From: Nectonema munidae
Lineage: Eukaryota; Nematomorpha; Nectonematoida; Nectonematidae
Length of the DNA stretch: 64,000 nucleotides
Assembly: GCA_030549495.1 (NCBI GenBank)
Contig: JAUIRK010000859.1
Span: forward strand, 159,001 to 223,000
Reading direction: 5' to 3'
Made by a program: the position numbers and the translations under genes. Shown here in pieces: positions 47,701 to 56,379 of this stretch (positions are counted from its first letter, which is position 1; every line of letters begins with the position of its first letter). The notes under the pieces were generated by a model. The model searched no databases and was not told where the DNA came from. It saw only the letters and a list, made by a program, of their open reading frames with translations.

Positions 47701-47828
47701 AGTCGTCAGAAATAATATTTATAGTTTTACGTTAAATCTCTATTTAATTCTTGAACAGGATTATAGAATACATCAAGACCATCTTTTTTTATCAACTTAA
47801 TCCCTTCAATTTCAAAAAAAGTATCCAT
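30760..47828 (-). CDS. TRMT1: tRNA (guanine26-N2)-dimethyltransferase, TRMT1-like (8 exons located)
   Basis: Minus-strand exons: 47731-47828 (start Met), 43803-43993, 40926-41041, 40745-40857, 38040-38330, 33775-33909, 31104-31298, 30760-30984 (stop). From the second listed exon onward all joins are in phase. Motifs in order: FYNPVQELNRDL; the AdoMet site LDAFSATGIRAIRYAKG with VVANDIS; the catalytic DVIDLDPFGSS; GLLCVTCTDTAVLCG; SIDFYVRVFVKV with CQAC and CDIC zinc-type pairs; and the C-terminal domain YEASTSHTCSTAIKTNAPAK and LPANWGPKA. These match Trm1, which makes N2,N2-dimethylguanosine at position 26 of tRNAs. The exon between FYNPVQELNRDL and ERKVSILDAF was not found in 43994-47730. 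The CCCH finger that ends vertebrate TRMT1 is absent. Large introns carry many transposons. Confidence 0.92.
31104..31298 (-). CDS. TRMT1: TRMT1 exon (C-terminal domain)
   Basis: Acceptor aactttag, donor gtatca. 65 codons, including SYSFDKLCSVLHLPEMPKLI and GYEASTSHTCSTAIKTNAPA, then LWDIFKH. Confidence 0.9.
32213..32565. mobile_element. hAT-type MITE, 353 bp, exact 8-bp target duplication
   Basis: Ends CAGGGCCGGATTAGCC and the complement of CATGGCCGGATTAAGA, with GGGCCC blocks near both ends. GGTAGAAA is repeated exactly at 32205-32212 and 32566-32573. It lies in a TRMT1 intron. Confidence 0.88.
32703..33032. mobile_element. hAT-type MITE, 330 bp, with long poly-G tract
   Basis: Ends CAGGGGTCCCCAAATT and the complement of CATGGTTCCTCAAACT. 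Flanks GTCTAAAC (32695-32702) and GTCTAAGC (33033-33040) differ at one base. It contains an uninterrupted run of about 26 G at 32750-32775. TRMT1 intron. Confidence 0.75.
33412..33660. repeat. Dispersed repeat, copy 2 (first copy at 4092-4350)
   Basis: Collinear with 4092-4350. A hAT-like end, CAGTGTTCTCAAACTTTTCC, lies upstream at about 33284. Confidence 0.5.
33775..33909 (-). CDS. TRMT1: TRMT1 exon
   Basis: Acceptor tatttttag, donor gtaatt. 45 codons: LCGPIYSNEIHDKSFI..., then THIRIKGILTMAGE, matching the GGPxWxxPIHD and IRGVLSVITEE region of TRMT1. Confidence 0.9.
35067..35194 (+). mobile_element. TTAA-type MITE, copy 4 (subfamily GTTAACG)
   Basis: TTAA at 35063-35066, ends CCCGTTAACG and CGTTAACGGG, perfect palindrome GTCGACTATAGTCGAC at 35082-35097. 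Followed by TTATAA and then copy 5. Confidence 0.9.
35201..35330 (+). mobile_element. TTAA-type MITE, copy 5 (subfamily GGTTATCG)
   Basis: Ends CCGGTTATCGACC and the complement of CCGGTTATCGGCC. Perfect palindrome GTCGACATATGTCGAC at 35217-35232. TTAA follows at 35331-35334. Head-to-tail with copy 4. Confidence 0.9.
35556..35620 (-). repeat. SINE family 1, 3' tail fragment
   Basis: GGTAAGGGTAAAGGTACACC and the TTTTCATCG-like segment match the 3' part of the SINE at 3354 and the complement of 36145-36292. Truncated. Confidence 0.5.
35711..35833. mobile_element. hAT-type MITE, 123 bp
   Basis: Ends CAAGGGCGCAATC and the complement of CAAGGACGCAATC. Flanks TATACAAT and CATACAAT match at seven of eight positions. 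TRMT1 intron. Confidence 0.75.
36145..36292 (+). repeat. tRNA-derived SINE, family 1, copy 2
   Basis: Head GGCGTGAGTAGCGTTGGTTA, B box GGGTTCGATCCC, body with GACACAATTGTGCC and tail GGTACCTTTACC. This copy gives the family in the forward sense. TRMT1 intron. Confidence 0.8.
36445..37138 (-). mobile_element. Deleted hAT element with C-terminal transposase domain
   Basis: The minus strand begins CAGGGTGTCCACCCCGGGAT. The partner at the other end reads TAGTGTGTCCACTT, with CCCCGGGGAA blocks near both ends. The open frame 37175-36633 (180 codons) reads out of the terminal repeat. It ends in the hAT dimerisation signature SVDAERVFSSMSYFSTKIRN, then LNDETLNALIFLRYF. The centre of the transposase is missing. 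TRMT1 intron; coding strand is the same as TRMT1. Confidence 0.82.
38040..38330 (-). CDS. TRMT1: TRMT1 exon
   Basis: Acceptor tttttcag, donor gttatt. 97 codons: ALRILLNHIESCANRLGCYI, then SLSIDFYVRVFVKV, FACQAC, HSFKLQPMG and CDIC. Confidence 0.92.
39370..40080 (+). pseudogene. piggyBac-type transposase fragment
   Basis: An acidic N-terminal-like part (TDEDSVDKDEGFIDDLN, about 39395-39450) is followed by MKPEQLFELLTAEKIIYLIC (about 39580-39650). The frame 39697-40014 reads RHRYWKSRSDIKIKMAKNSM, then GKRFQKIMQVIHFADNQ and DSVDKFFKMCTF. This matches the region ahead of the DDD catalytic core in piggyBac (RFxxIxxxLHFADN...DKxxKxRP). Frames change between pieces and the catalytic part is missing. 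It lies in a TRMT1 intron, antisense to the gene. Confidence 0.75.
40745..40857 (-). CDS. TRMT1: TRMT1 exon
   Basis: Acceptor atattgaag, donor gtttta. Two bases then 37 codons: GLLCVTCTDTAVLCG, then YASVPFKSKCPHEM. Separated from the next upstream exon by an intron of only 68 bp. Confidence 0.9.
40926..41041 (-). CDS. TRMT1: TRMT1 exon with the catalytic DPFGS motif
   Basis: Acceptor caatttag, donor gtaagt. One base, 38 codons, one base: SEEKFDVIDLDPFGSSSSFI, then ESAIRSLKSG. Confidence 0.92.
43803..43993 (-). CDS. TRMT1: TRMT1 exon with the AdoMet-binding motif
   Basis: Acceptor tttttaag, donor gtaggt. 63 codons and two bases: ERKVSILDAFSATGIRAIRY, VVANDISKNSFNTIQSNIEL, ending NLCEAV. Confidence 0.92.
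45520..45960 (+). other. Coding-like stretch, unidentified
   Basis: One plus-strand frame reads MNIQRKKFEKKFSKNLKAYF, then VKKFYSDHQTTNLQTIYRKY, SYERKDLTNINRESKRLILS and VCDLKKYGHRLRDINKNWYK, then FHLNIRSDCAFTKTDYSDW. It is broken by stops at about 45604, 45838 and 45958. Composition looks like real protein, probably from a mobile element, but I do not recognise the family. Confidence 0.3.
46000..46067 (-). repeat. hAT-type MITE end related to 20000-20516
   Basis: The complement begins CAGGCGCGTAGCTGAAAG, matching the end of the element at 20000. The other end may be near the GTAGCTAG segment at about 45993. Confidence 0.45.
47731..47828 (-). CDS. TRMT1: TRMT1 first coding exon
   Basis: Starts MDTFFEIEGIKLIKKDGLDV and ends FYNPVQELNRDL plus two bases at donor gtaaaa. 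This Met is chosen because it is the only one upstream of FYNPVQE in this frame that gives an open exon; an earlier untranslated exon is possible. Confidence 0.85.
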
Positions 47829-48800
47829 TATTAAATGGAATATTGCAAGAAGAATATTGTAAAAAATAATTTTTCATAATATGATATCATGATCAGGAAT
47901 AAACATAAAATGAGTGTATATGATACGAGGCATAAGCAAAAAGAAACTATAAATACAGAAAATGTAATTAGTTTAAAATTAGTCATCTGCGCCAAGATCT
48001 AGAAAATAATTATAATGTAAATATTTAATTAAGTTTACCATTATATTGATGAACTGAAATTCTGTGACAGGCTCATATTATTAAAGGACCCTGACCCTCC
48101 CCCCCCCCCCCCGTCTTACTTTCGCTCATCTTCTGAATTCAATATAAATGCTTATGATCAGGGTTAGGGAGTAGGAGGAAAAATATATAGATGGGTTCCT
48201 ATCAAAGCAGACAAACTTTAAAAAATCTTATTAAAAGCAATTCTTTTTTAATATTTACATGTATAAATTTATTCTTTTAATAGTAAATGTCCCTGAACTA
48301 ACGTTTTTGTTTGTACTAGCATTTTTCCAGAGCCCACTATTTTAGGAATCAATAACTTAAAATCTGAAGAAGTGGTTGTTTTGTTAGAAGAGTTTTTAAT
48401 CATAGAATAAACATTTTAATATTATTATAAGTCGTTTTTTGGTGATAATTTTAGTTTAAGATATGAGTGAGATTAGGAAATTAAAAAATACTCTCATCTG
48501 AATTCTACAGCGTGTGAAATAAGACATTGATTTCAAATTCGCCATCCCAATGAAGGCTTCTTTTATTTTCCTTCTTTTGAGGCTTCACTCCATAGGGCAG
48601 CCGGGTCCTAGGCAGCCCCCTTTGGATCCGCCAGTGGTTCTGCGTCTTTGCTTATTTTTATTATTAAATACAAGATAGTTGTAGATTCAAGCGGTTCCTA
48701 AGAACTTTTTTCAAATAACTATTTTTTTTTCGTTTTGTTTTTGTGTCATGTGAAATTCATTTTAATTGTATATACGACTAGTGTGTTTTGTAACATGTAT
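47829..48800. other. Upstream region of TRMT1
   Basis: AT-rich, with a poly-C tract near 48096-48112 and a hAT-type end at about 48603-48634 (complement CACTGGCGGATCCAAAGGGG). No promoter motif can be supported. Confidence 0.35.
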
Positions 48801-49229
48801 TTTATAATTTGTATTTGCATAATAAATTCTTCTTCTTAGTTATTTTTAAAGGTAAACGTAAATGTCCCGTGAAGAATTTTCAATGCTGGATTCACCGAAG
48901 ACGTATATGTTTTGAAGCACAATCTCTAAACACCTTACATCACTACCCCAAAATTCAAATAATTGCATATCAATGTATTAGAAACATGGCAAAGCTCATG
49001 CATGACTCATTAAAATATGAAGAAATTGCTTTGACAAGATACTATGTATTTAACTTAAACGTTTTATGCTCGAATATTTCCCACATATAATATTGAATGT
49101 TGCTGAAAATTTAAATATAGATTAAGAGTATAAAAAAAATATATTATGTTTAAATTTTATCTGATTTAGGAAAAATTAAATCAGTATTGTAAGTATTATA
49201 CTCTTCGAAGTGGAAATATTTATTATCAA

Positions 49230-49257
49230 ATTTTCGACCTTACGGTCTTTTTCAAGA
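49230..49257 (-). other. Stem-loop with GAAA, Penelope/hammerhead-like motif, second example
   Basis: The minus strand reads CTTGAAAAA, hairpin GACC-GTAA-GGTC, GAAAA. Same layout as 12595-12622. Confidence 0.35.
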
Positions 49258-49382
49258 TTCTAAATAGAAAAGAATATCAATAAGTGAAAGGGATTCTGTG
49301 TGTGTGTGAGTGTGTATGACAAAATACAGGATAGCGGGTGCATATTAGTCAAATATGTGTCCATTAAATATGGAAAGGCTTA

Positions 49383-49440
49383 CTTGCTTGAAAAAAAGGG
49401 AAGAAAAAAGAAGGAAGGAAGAGGAGGGAAAGAAAAATTT
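49383..49440. repeat. Purine-rich simple sequence
   Basis: A/G-only tract of GAA, GGA and GAAA units, with a TG-rich patch just before it at about 49299-49316. Confidence 0.7.
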
Positions 49441-50329
49441 TTGAAAAATTAAAAGTTATTAGCATGTAAAAATTTGGCTTGATTGATTTATAGGTACATA
49501 TTAGGTGCTTGTCAAAACTTAAGAGGCATTAAAGTATGTAAAGATTGCCTTGGAAAGATATTAGGAGATTGGCAAAGCTCGGGAGGCATTAAATATGCAG
49601 AAATTTCTTTGATTGATGAACAGTCAAACCTCTTTAAAACGGTCATCAAAAAGAATGTCTATTTTTGGCTGTATTAGAGGTGACCGCGGTATTTTAGTTT
49701 TTATTAAAAAGTTTAAGATTTTCTTGTGTAAAAAATTAAGTAAGGGTAGTTTGTCTACAAATACTAATTTTTTTAACATCTTCATTAATAAACTCATCTT
49801 CAGCTTTGGCAAATAAGAACCACATATCAAGACCTTTTTCTATGCAAAAATAATTGGAACATTGCAGTCAATATTAACATATTCATTAAAATTTATATTT
49901 GGTGCTTAAAATTTATATTTGGTGAATTGAGCGGGGGTCACCCACGTAAAAAAAAGCGCTACATTAATATAAAAAAAATTCTCCATTTTAATTATTAGCA
50001 ATTTCCAAACTAATTCATTTTAAATACTACACCAAATTTTCACAATTTAAAAACAATTTTCTTTACAAATTAATATTAGCTTATTTATTTTTCTTATCTC
50101 AAGTTAGTTTTTTAATGTTTTGTTGCGAATTTATACTTTCAGAGTTTGCAAAAGTTAAAAATATATCATATTTAATTTATTAAGCACTGCTATAAAATTA
50201 CGGATCGATATTACATATTATTGCAGTATTTTATTAGTAGTAGTAGCAATATACTTCAGAAAATTTTGCTTAAATTTATATTTTTTTATAAAATAATATT
50301 GTAGATTTCTCCAACTTTTACCTTTCCAA

Positions 50330-50776
50330 GATCTGAAGGCACAAAATGAATTGATGGATGAGGTTGCAGATTTTCAAATTTTTAAAGAATCGGATATACC
50401 AAAACATATTTGGACGGATCCTAAAGTAATGTATGTAGAAGAGGATATATCTGCCGTTTATAAGATGGAGACTATTTGGTCATATCTAGAAAAACTTAAA
50501 GATTGTCATGAAATTGCTCGTTTTCCCAAACTTGTAAAAATTCTTAAGCTAATTTTATCTCTACCTCATTCAAATGCCTGTTCTCAAAGAATATTCTCCT
50601 TAATCAAAGCAATAAAGCGGACAGATATAAATCGTTCCCAGTTGGACTCAAGTATGCTGATAATTATAATGGCAACCTCCAAAGAAGTTTCAAAATGTTT
50701 TAATTTCCAACCCCCAATCCTAATATATTATCCAGTCAAAAAAGCGACTCATGAATACAATTTTAATCAAAGATAA
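50330..50776 (+). pseudogene. hAT transposase C-terminal fragment
   Basis: Reads VKILKLILSLPHSNACSQRI, then FSLIKAIKRTDINRSQLDSS and MLIIIMA. HSNAxSxRIFSLxK is a hAT dimerisation signature. The upstream catalytic part was not found. The frame is open for 141 codons from 50351. Confidence 0.7.
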
Positions 50777-51639
50777 TTAATTATTTTTTCTAATTAAAAA
50801 TCATGTTTCATCAGGTACAATTGGCTTTGTAATTATACTTATGATGCGAAAAAACTTATACTTCAACTTAAATTTTAATACGATCAGGCACAATCATTTA
50901 CTCTGACTTATGGAATGTTCATCTACTTATAGAATGTAATTTGATATTTAACTTTTAGACATAGTAACTCCTCTCTCATTCAATATAGCTATGAAAACAT
51001 GTAGTTCAAAAATTATAATTTCCATAGAGTGTCACATAAAACACCTTTTGTTTCACTCTTATCCATAGTTTATTAATTTGAAGATATAGAAATCAGTAAA
51101 AAGTATCCACGAACTCAAAAATAACCTTTTATAACAGATATTTTAGATTTTGCTGTAGGGCCTGTGCCTCTTTTTTTTAGAGTGTTTTGATATTTTAGTA
51201 ACTCTGTTTAAAATAATGTTTTTTAGGAATTTATTGAGTTTCAAGTAGAATCGACAACAAATAAAATAAATTCTTGTCATTTAAAATATTGCAAGGGTCA
51301 AAATGACCCATTTAGACGTTCTAGTGTTAAAACGGTGACTAAATGATGTAGAAACCTAACCATATCCTAACCTAATGGTGTACCCCTCCCCAAACTGAAA
51401 TTTTTTCTGGCTAGGGGCCTGCGTACATAGATATGAAGTCTATTGGCTATTAAGCATCTCAAAGGCATTTTTATTGGCTGTTTTTTTGTGAAAAAACACT
51501 TGAAAATTGAATTTTCTCCAAGGCTTGACGAAAAATTTTCACCCGCATGACAATTTCTGAAACTTGGTAGCCCTGACAATGTTTAATAAAGATTCAAAAC
51601 TATAATTTTTTCTTCTTCAAAGTGTTCACATTCTATTAA

Positions 51640-51769
51640 CCCTTTCGTGACCAGTGTATCATATACGATACATAAAGAATTTTACCTTTGCCTGCTTTTT
51701 CAAATAGTTTTGTATAGGAATCTTCTGCTTTTTAAAAATTATCGTCCGATTTTTCTGGTCACGAAAGGG
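51640..51769 (+). mobile_element. TTAA-type MITE, copy 6 (subfamily TTTCGTGACC)
   Basis: TTAA at 51636-51639 and 51770-51773. Ends CCCTTTCGTGACCAG and its exact complement. Hairpin arms TGTATC/GATACA at 51655-51672. It is inserted in the 3' part of the Tigger-like transposase. Confidence 0.9.
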
Positions 51770-51849
51770 TTAAATGACTTTTTTTGAGAAAAGCCTGTAG
51801 CCTTGAAACATTTGAAAACCATTTCTTGTTTGACGCATTTAATAGCTTC

Positions 51850-52460
51850 ACTTATCCATTTAACAGCGTGAAGTACATTTGGATTGAAACAAGTTGTGAT
51901 ATATTGGTTATATCATGTATTTGCGATAATAATTTTTTAATAACCATTTTTCTGTAATGAACTTTGAAATTTTGAATAATCCCTTGATCTTAGGCTGAAG
52001 ATAGATTATTTTAATATTTATTAGACTAGGATCATGAGTATGACATGCCGCATTATTCAAGAAAAGAACTATTTGTCAGCTTTTCTTCTTTATTTTGCAG
52101 TCAAAATTCAATAGCCATTCTTGAAAAATATATCTTGTCATCCATGATTTTTTATTATAATGCCAAATAATAGGTATGATTGCTTATCTAAATTGATACT
52201 ACGAAATGCATGCAGTTTAGAAGGTTTTCCTATTACAAGTGCTTTTCAAAGTCGCCAATCATGTTGCAAGCTAAAAAATTAGAATTATTTTTAATATATA
52301 ATTAGATTATATATCATCTAATTTAACTATCTAGTTTAATTATAAATATAATTATAATTAGATTTATAATATATATATATAATTAGAAGAATAACCAATA
52401 TATCACAACTTGTTTCAAGCCTTAATGTACTTCACACTGTTAAATGGATAAGTGAACGGT
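51850..52460. repeat. Inverted repeat, arms about 60 bp, inside the Tigger-like element
   Basis: The segment near 51850-51912 (CACTTATCCATTTAACAG ... CAACTTGTTTC on the complement) is repeated in inverted orientation near 52396-52460. The copy on the left is in coding order with the transposase end; the other is a displaced duplicate. Confidence 0.7.
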
Positions 52461-53796
52461 TAATCTTGCTTTAGACTTTTTTCTGCTTTTACAATCTTCT
52501 CCACTGAGACATAAAGTTCGATCTGGCTGAACACAATAAAAAGTGCTGTTTCAACGATGCCCCATATAACTTTTACTTCATATCCATAACACAATTCAAC
52601 TAATTTTTTTCCAAATTAGTAATAGTAGTTTCATCAATACACGCTTTCTCGCCGCAAATCTTTTTAAATTCAATGTTATATCGCCTTCTGAATTGCATTA
52701 ACCAATAACCATCCATTAGAACTTTTAAATTCATCATTATTGAGTTCCATAGCAAATTTTTTAGCCTTTTCTTGTAAATTCGTCCTGGAATTGGAACATT
52801 CAGTTCGCGCGCTTGTTTGAGCCATTCAAAAGTAACTTTATCAACACCTTTATATATTTTTTCTTTCAAATTTTAGTTGCTTTCTTATTTCTTAAGATAT
52901 TCATTTTTCCTTTTGAGAATAGATCCAACTTGCATTCTACCTATTTTCTAAATTCCTGCTAAATTGCGATGGCTTTTATCTGGACTATTTTTTATAATTT
53001 CTATTTTTTGTCAAGTGTTAAGTCAACACTCCTTATTGACATAAAAAGAAACTTCAAGATTCATAATTATTCTAAATAACAACAAAAATTATTTAAACAA
53101 AATTTTTATCGTAATAGGTAGGGAGATTTCTGAACACTTTCCAGCTGGAGCTGGTATCCTTGTAAGTCTGCTAGAATTTAGTCTTTAAAGTAAAAATTTT
53201 TTCCTTTGTGGGTCTTTCTGAAATAGAAAAGGAAAATTTGGAAGATTTCCATGACTGTAGACACTTAACTGTTTTGTAGAATGTATTGATTAATGATGGT
53301 GATGGGTTATTGTGATTAGATATTTGGGGGAGGATTGAGCGTTTGGTTTGCAGAGATTATTGGTTCGATTGTGGTTATGAGAAGAGAGAGATGTTTGATG
53401 AATATTGGGTGTTGTAGCAGATCATGTGGAGAGGATGGAATATCTTTAAAAAAGGAGCGGCTTTTTTCAAGGAGTTGGTGTCGGTGAGAATGAAATATTG
53501 GACAATAAAGAGAATGTGTATATGTGTTTCTACACATAAAATATAATCTACACATAACGGTGTTACATCTGAGGAAGATTAAAAAAGTGGACAAAAATTT
53601 ATATTTTTGTGTTTTTTCTATTTTTGCATTAAAATTCTACGTTTTGCTTTTAAAAATTTTCTATCTTTTATTCAATGTATCCTCAGCAACATTTTATTTA
53701 TATTAAATAATCTTTATTTAAAAAACAGCATAAATATTTCATCATCAAACTTTTCAAATTTAGTGAAACGAAATTAGTTAAAAACAGTTAATTTAA

Positions 53797-53925
53797 CCCA
53801 TTTAAGGACAAGCCAGGCAGACGATAACTAAAAAAAGCAGACGATTTATATTCAAAGTCATTGAAAAAAGCAGACGAAGATGAAATTACTTATGTTCCAA
53901 AATAGGAACATTGGCCGTAAATGGG
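53797..53925 (-). mobile_element. TTAA-type MITE, copy 7 (subfamily ATTTA)
   Basis: TTAA at 53793-53796 and 53926-53929. Ends CCCATTTAAGGAC and the complement of CCCATTTACGGCC. Hairpin arms ATGTTCC/GGAACAT at 53892-53911. Confidence 0.9.
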
Positions 53926-54227
53926 TTAACGTAGATAAAATATCAAATATAAGAACAAAAAATTATTTAAAATAAACTAAAAATAAAAAATAAAATTTTA
54001 TTCAAAATTTAAAAAATAGTAGCTAAAAAATCAGAATTAAAATATTATGGCCGTATTTAAGAGGTATTTTTCTATTTTAGACTACTCAAATATGACCGTA
54101 GTCTCAATAAAGAGGTGACCGTAATTGGTAAGTAAAAATCCTATATTGTAGAGTTAAATTTCTTTAGACTGTATAAAACTGAGAGGTGTCCGCTGTAGAG
54201 AGGTGACCGTTTAAAGAAGTTCCACTG

Positions 54228-55431
54228 TATATAATTATTTAATGTTAAAAAAGTTAAGGACAAATTAATCTTGCAGCACTTTTTAACCTAAGATTTTTGT
54301 CGATAAATGATGATCAGATATTATGTGTTGCATTTGGAAAAAAATATTTGAAATGAAAATCAATAAAATTTGGTTATGATTGGTGTCTTTGCAGTTTAAG
54401 AGGATATTTAAACCATTTTTTATCCATACCTTGGAAAGGAAAAAGAAAATAATTTTGATCTTCTTTTTGTAAGAGTTATAAAACATTTGACATCTGTTAT
54501 ACATAAATATGGATGAACATTTTATGAAATATATTTCATCAATTTTTTCACAAAAATAGAAATTTTTGAACTTTTTAGGGATAGAAATATAAAGGTAACA
54601 AGTGCAATTAGGGAAAAACTGAGTAAAAAATGTTCAGAGATCTCTTTTAAACGAGGTTTTCTTGATTATAGGTTTGATCATATAAACAGAATTTTTATAG
54701 TAAAATGGAATATATTCAGTGTTTGTTGCTACAAACTACAGTTGGGTTTTTCCAATCAGTAATACAATTCGCTACTCACTATAATGTGATATGCTTGATA
54801 AGCAAGTTTCTTTAAACAGAACAAGAATTAGAGGAAAAAATCGGGATTTTCTATTTTCAAACAAAGGCTCGATATCATAGTAGTAAATTGCTAAAAACTC
54901 AACAATTTTGTGAATGTAAAAGACTAAAAACTTTATTGTAAACGAAAATATCTTTATCTCTAAATTCAAAGGTTTCCTCCACCAAGCGTAAAAAAATTAT
55001 GCACAGAAATCAAGACGTTTGAAAGAAAGAGTCAATGAAGGAAGAGTCAAACATTTTGTTAGGTTAATACAAATCGAATGACACTGCTAGAATTGTCAAA
55101 AAGAAAAAAATCTGAAGCAGATGAGTTTCGCAGATCATTTTCACAAAAAAATATTTGATATCAAAAAAAGTAGGTTGTTAAAGCTTTAAAACGTTAAAAT
55201 GTTGCTTAAGTTCAAAAAATATTCTTTTAAAAAAAAAGAAATTAAAATTATTTATATTATGTCTCTAAAAAGTAGAAAAAAATTAAAAAAAAATGAAAGA
55301 ATAATCTATTTTTATAAAAGTAGGAAAAAAATCATCTATTTTAAAAGGCAGACATTTTATTAAAACCTTGTGGCACTTTTTAACCCAGCCACCATTAAAA
55401 TAAGAAGGCCTTTATTTAAGGAGCTTAGTTT
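54228..55431. other. AT-rich stretch
   Basis: No gene or repeat end that I can support. Open frames here are short and lysine/asparagine/phenylalanine-rich. Confidence 0.35.
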
Positions 55432-55575
55432 AAGGTAAAGGTAGGGTGTTTTCATTGAGAATGCACAATTGCGTCGCTTGTATCGAACTATGAGGAAAGC
55501 AGGCTTAATGCGGGATCGAACCCAAGACCCTGAGTTATCAAATCAAGCATCTAACCAACCCTACTCACGCCCCTT
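55432..55575 (-). repeat. tRNA-derived SINE, family 1, copy 3
   Basis: The minus-strand head GGGGCGTGAGTAGGGTTGGT, B box GGGTTCGATCCC and tail CTTTACCTT match copies 1 and 2. Confidence 0.8.
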
Positions 55576-56379
55576 TAATTAATTAATTAACGTAATATTT
55601 TTAATTAATTAAATCAAGAAAGATTTTAATTAAACAATATAAAAGAACTTACACTTTATAAATATTTTACTTCAGCTTGAACTTTATTTTTAAAAAAAGA
55701 TATTGCCAAATTAATCTTACGGCACTTTTAACCGGACCGATTTAAATTTAACCGTCTTTCAAATTTTATACATTAATTACTTATTTAATTATAAGAACGA
55801 GAGAAAAATCAGCAGGCAATTTTTTTCAACACTTGATGATGAACTACATTTTCTTTATTAGGAAATCACAATTTGAATTGCTTTCTTATTTAGTGAATAA
55901 AATTGAATAATTATTGAATTCAATTAAAAAAAGTTTTTATTCTCTCTATAAGATGGTAAGTATTGGAAGAAAGACGGAATATACAGTGTACCCAAATGCC
56001 CTCTTTACCTAGGCACAATATATAGAATAATTATAGGAGTACCAGAGCTAACTGCGACAAATATGGATTTTAAAAGACATGAACAAAGTTTTATATTTCT
56101 TACATCAATATGAAAATGCAGGGAAGTGTAAAGATTAATAATAAAAACCACATTTAGAGCTAGATTTTCCAAAGCTTCTTTTTTGAAAATATAAACGAAT
56201 AAAATTTGCGTTTTTTTCTATCATGAGGATAATGTTAAGCATCTGGTAAATCTAGACAATCCTGAAAAACAAGGATAATTTACAGTCCTACGTACAAGTG
56301 ATTTTTTTTTTAATTTTCTATTTCTATTAGAATTAGTTTTTTAGAGTGAATTTTTACGATTAAGTCAAATATGTAATGA

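Larger units (their letters stand above)
43994..47730. other. TRMT1 intron region expected to hold one missing exon
   Basis: The phase of the flanking exons requires at least one exon here (starting with one base that completes a Thr codon and ending at phase 0). I could not place it. The region also holds the hAT-like end near 46050-46067 and the unassigned coding-like stretch at 45520-45960. Confidence 0.5.
49621..54227 (-). mobile_element. Old pogo/Tigger-type transposon with later insertions
   Basis: Left end CAGTCAAACCTCTTTAAAAC-GGTCA and the complement of the right end, CAGTGGAACTTCTTTAAACG-GTCA, are inverted repeats with further GAGGTGACCG motifs inside each. TA follows the right end; the left flank does not match, so pairing of the ends is inferred. 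The minus-strand transposase begins near 53015 (LTLDK, IEIIKNSPDKSHRNLAGI helix-turn-helix). It continues at 52869-52600 (VTFEWLKQARELNVPIPGR, MQFRRRYNIEFKKICGEK, the CENP-B-like domain) and ends near 51780 (HAVKWISEAIKCVKQEMVFK, CFKATGF). The catalytic middle is lost. Two TTAA-type MITEs and a hAT fragment lie within it. Confidence 0.6.

Noticed and set aside
48809-49090. 93-codon frame, or an exon starting MSREEFSMLDSPK, as a host gene
   Set aside because: No family resemblance, no convincing splice pair, and it follows a LINE-like AATAAATTCTTCTTC tail.
49483-49677. P-element/THAP-like C-terminal domain (VCKDCLGKILGDW)
   Set aside because: One short CxxC segment is not enough, and the following sequence runs into the Tigger-type terminal repeat.
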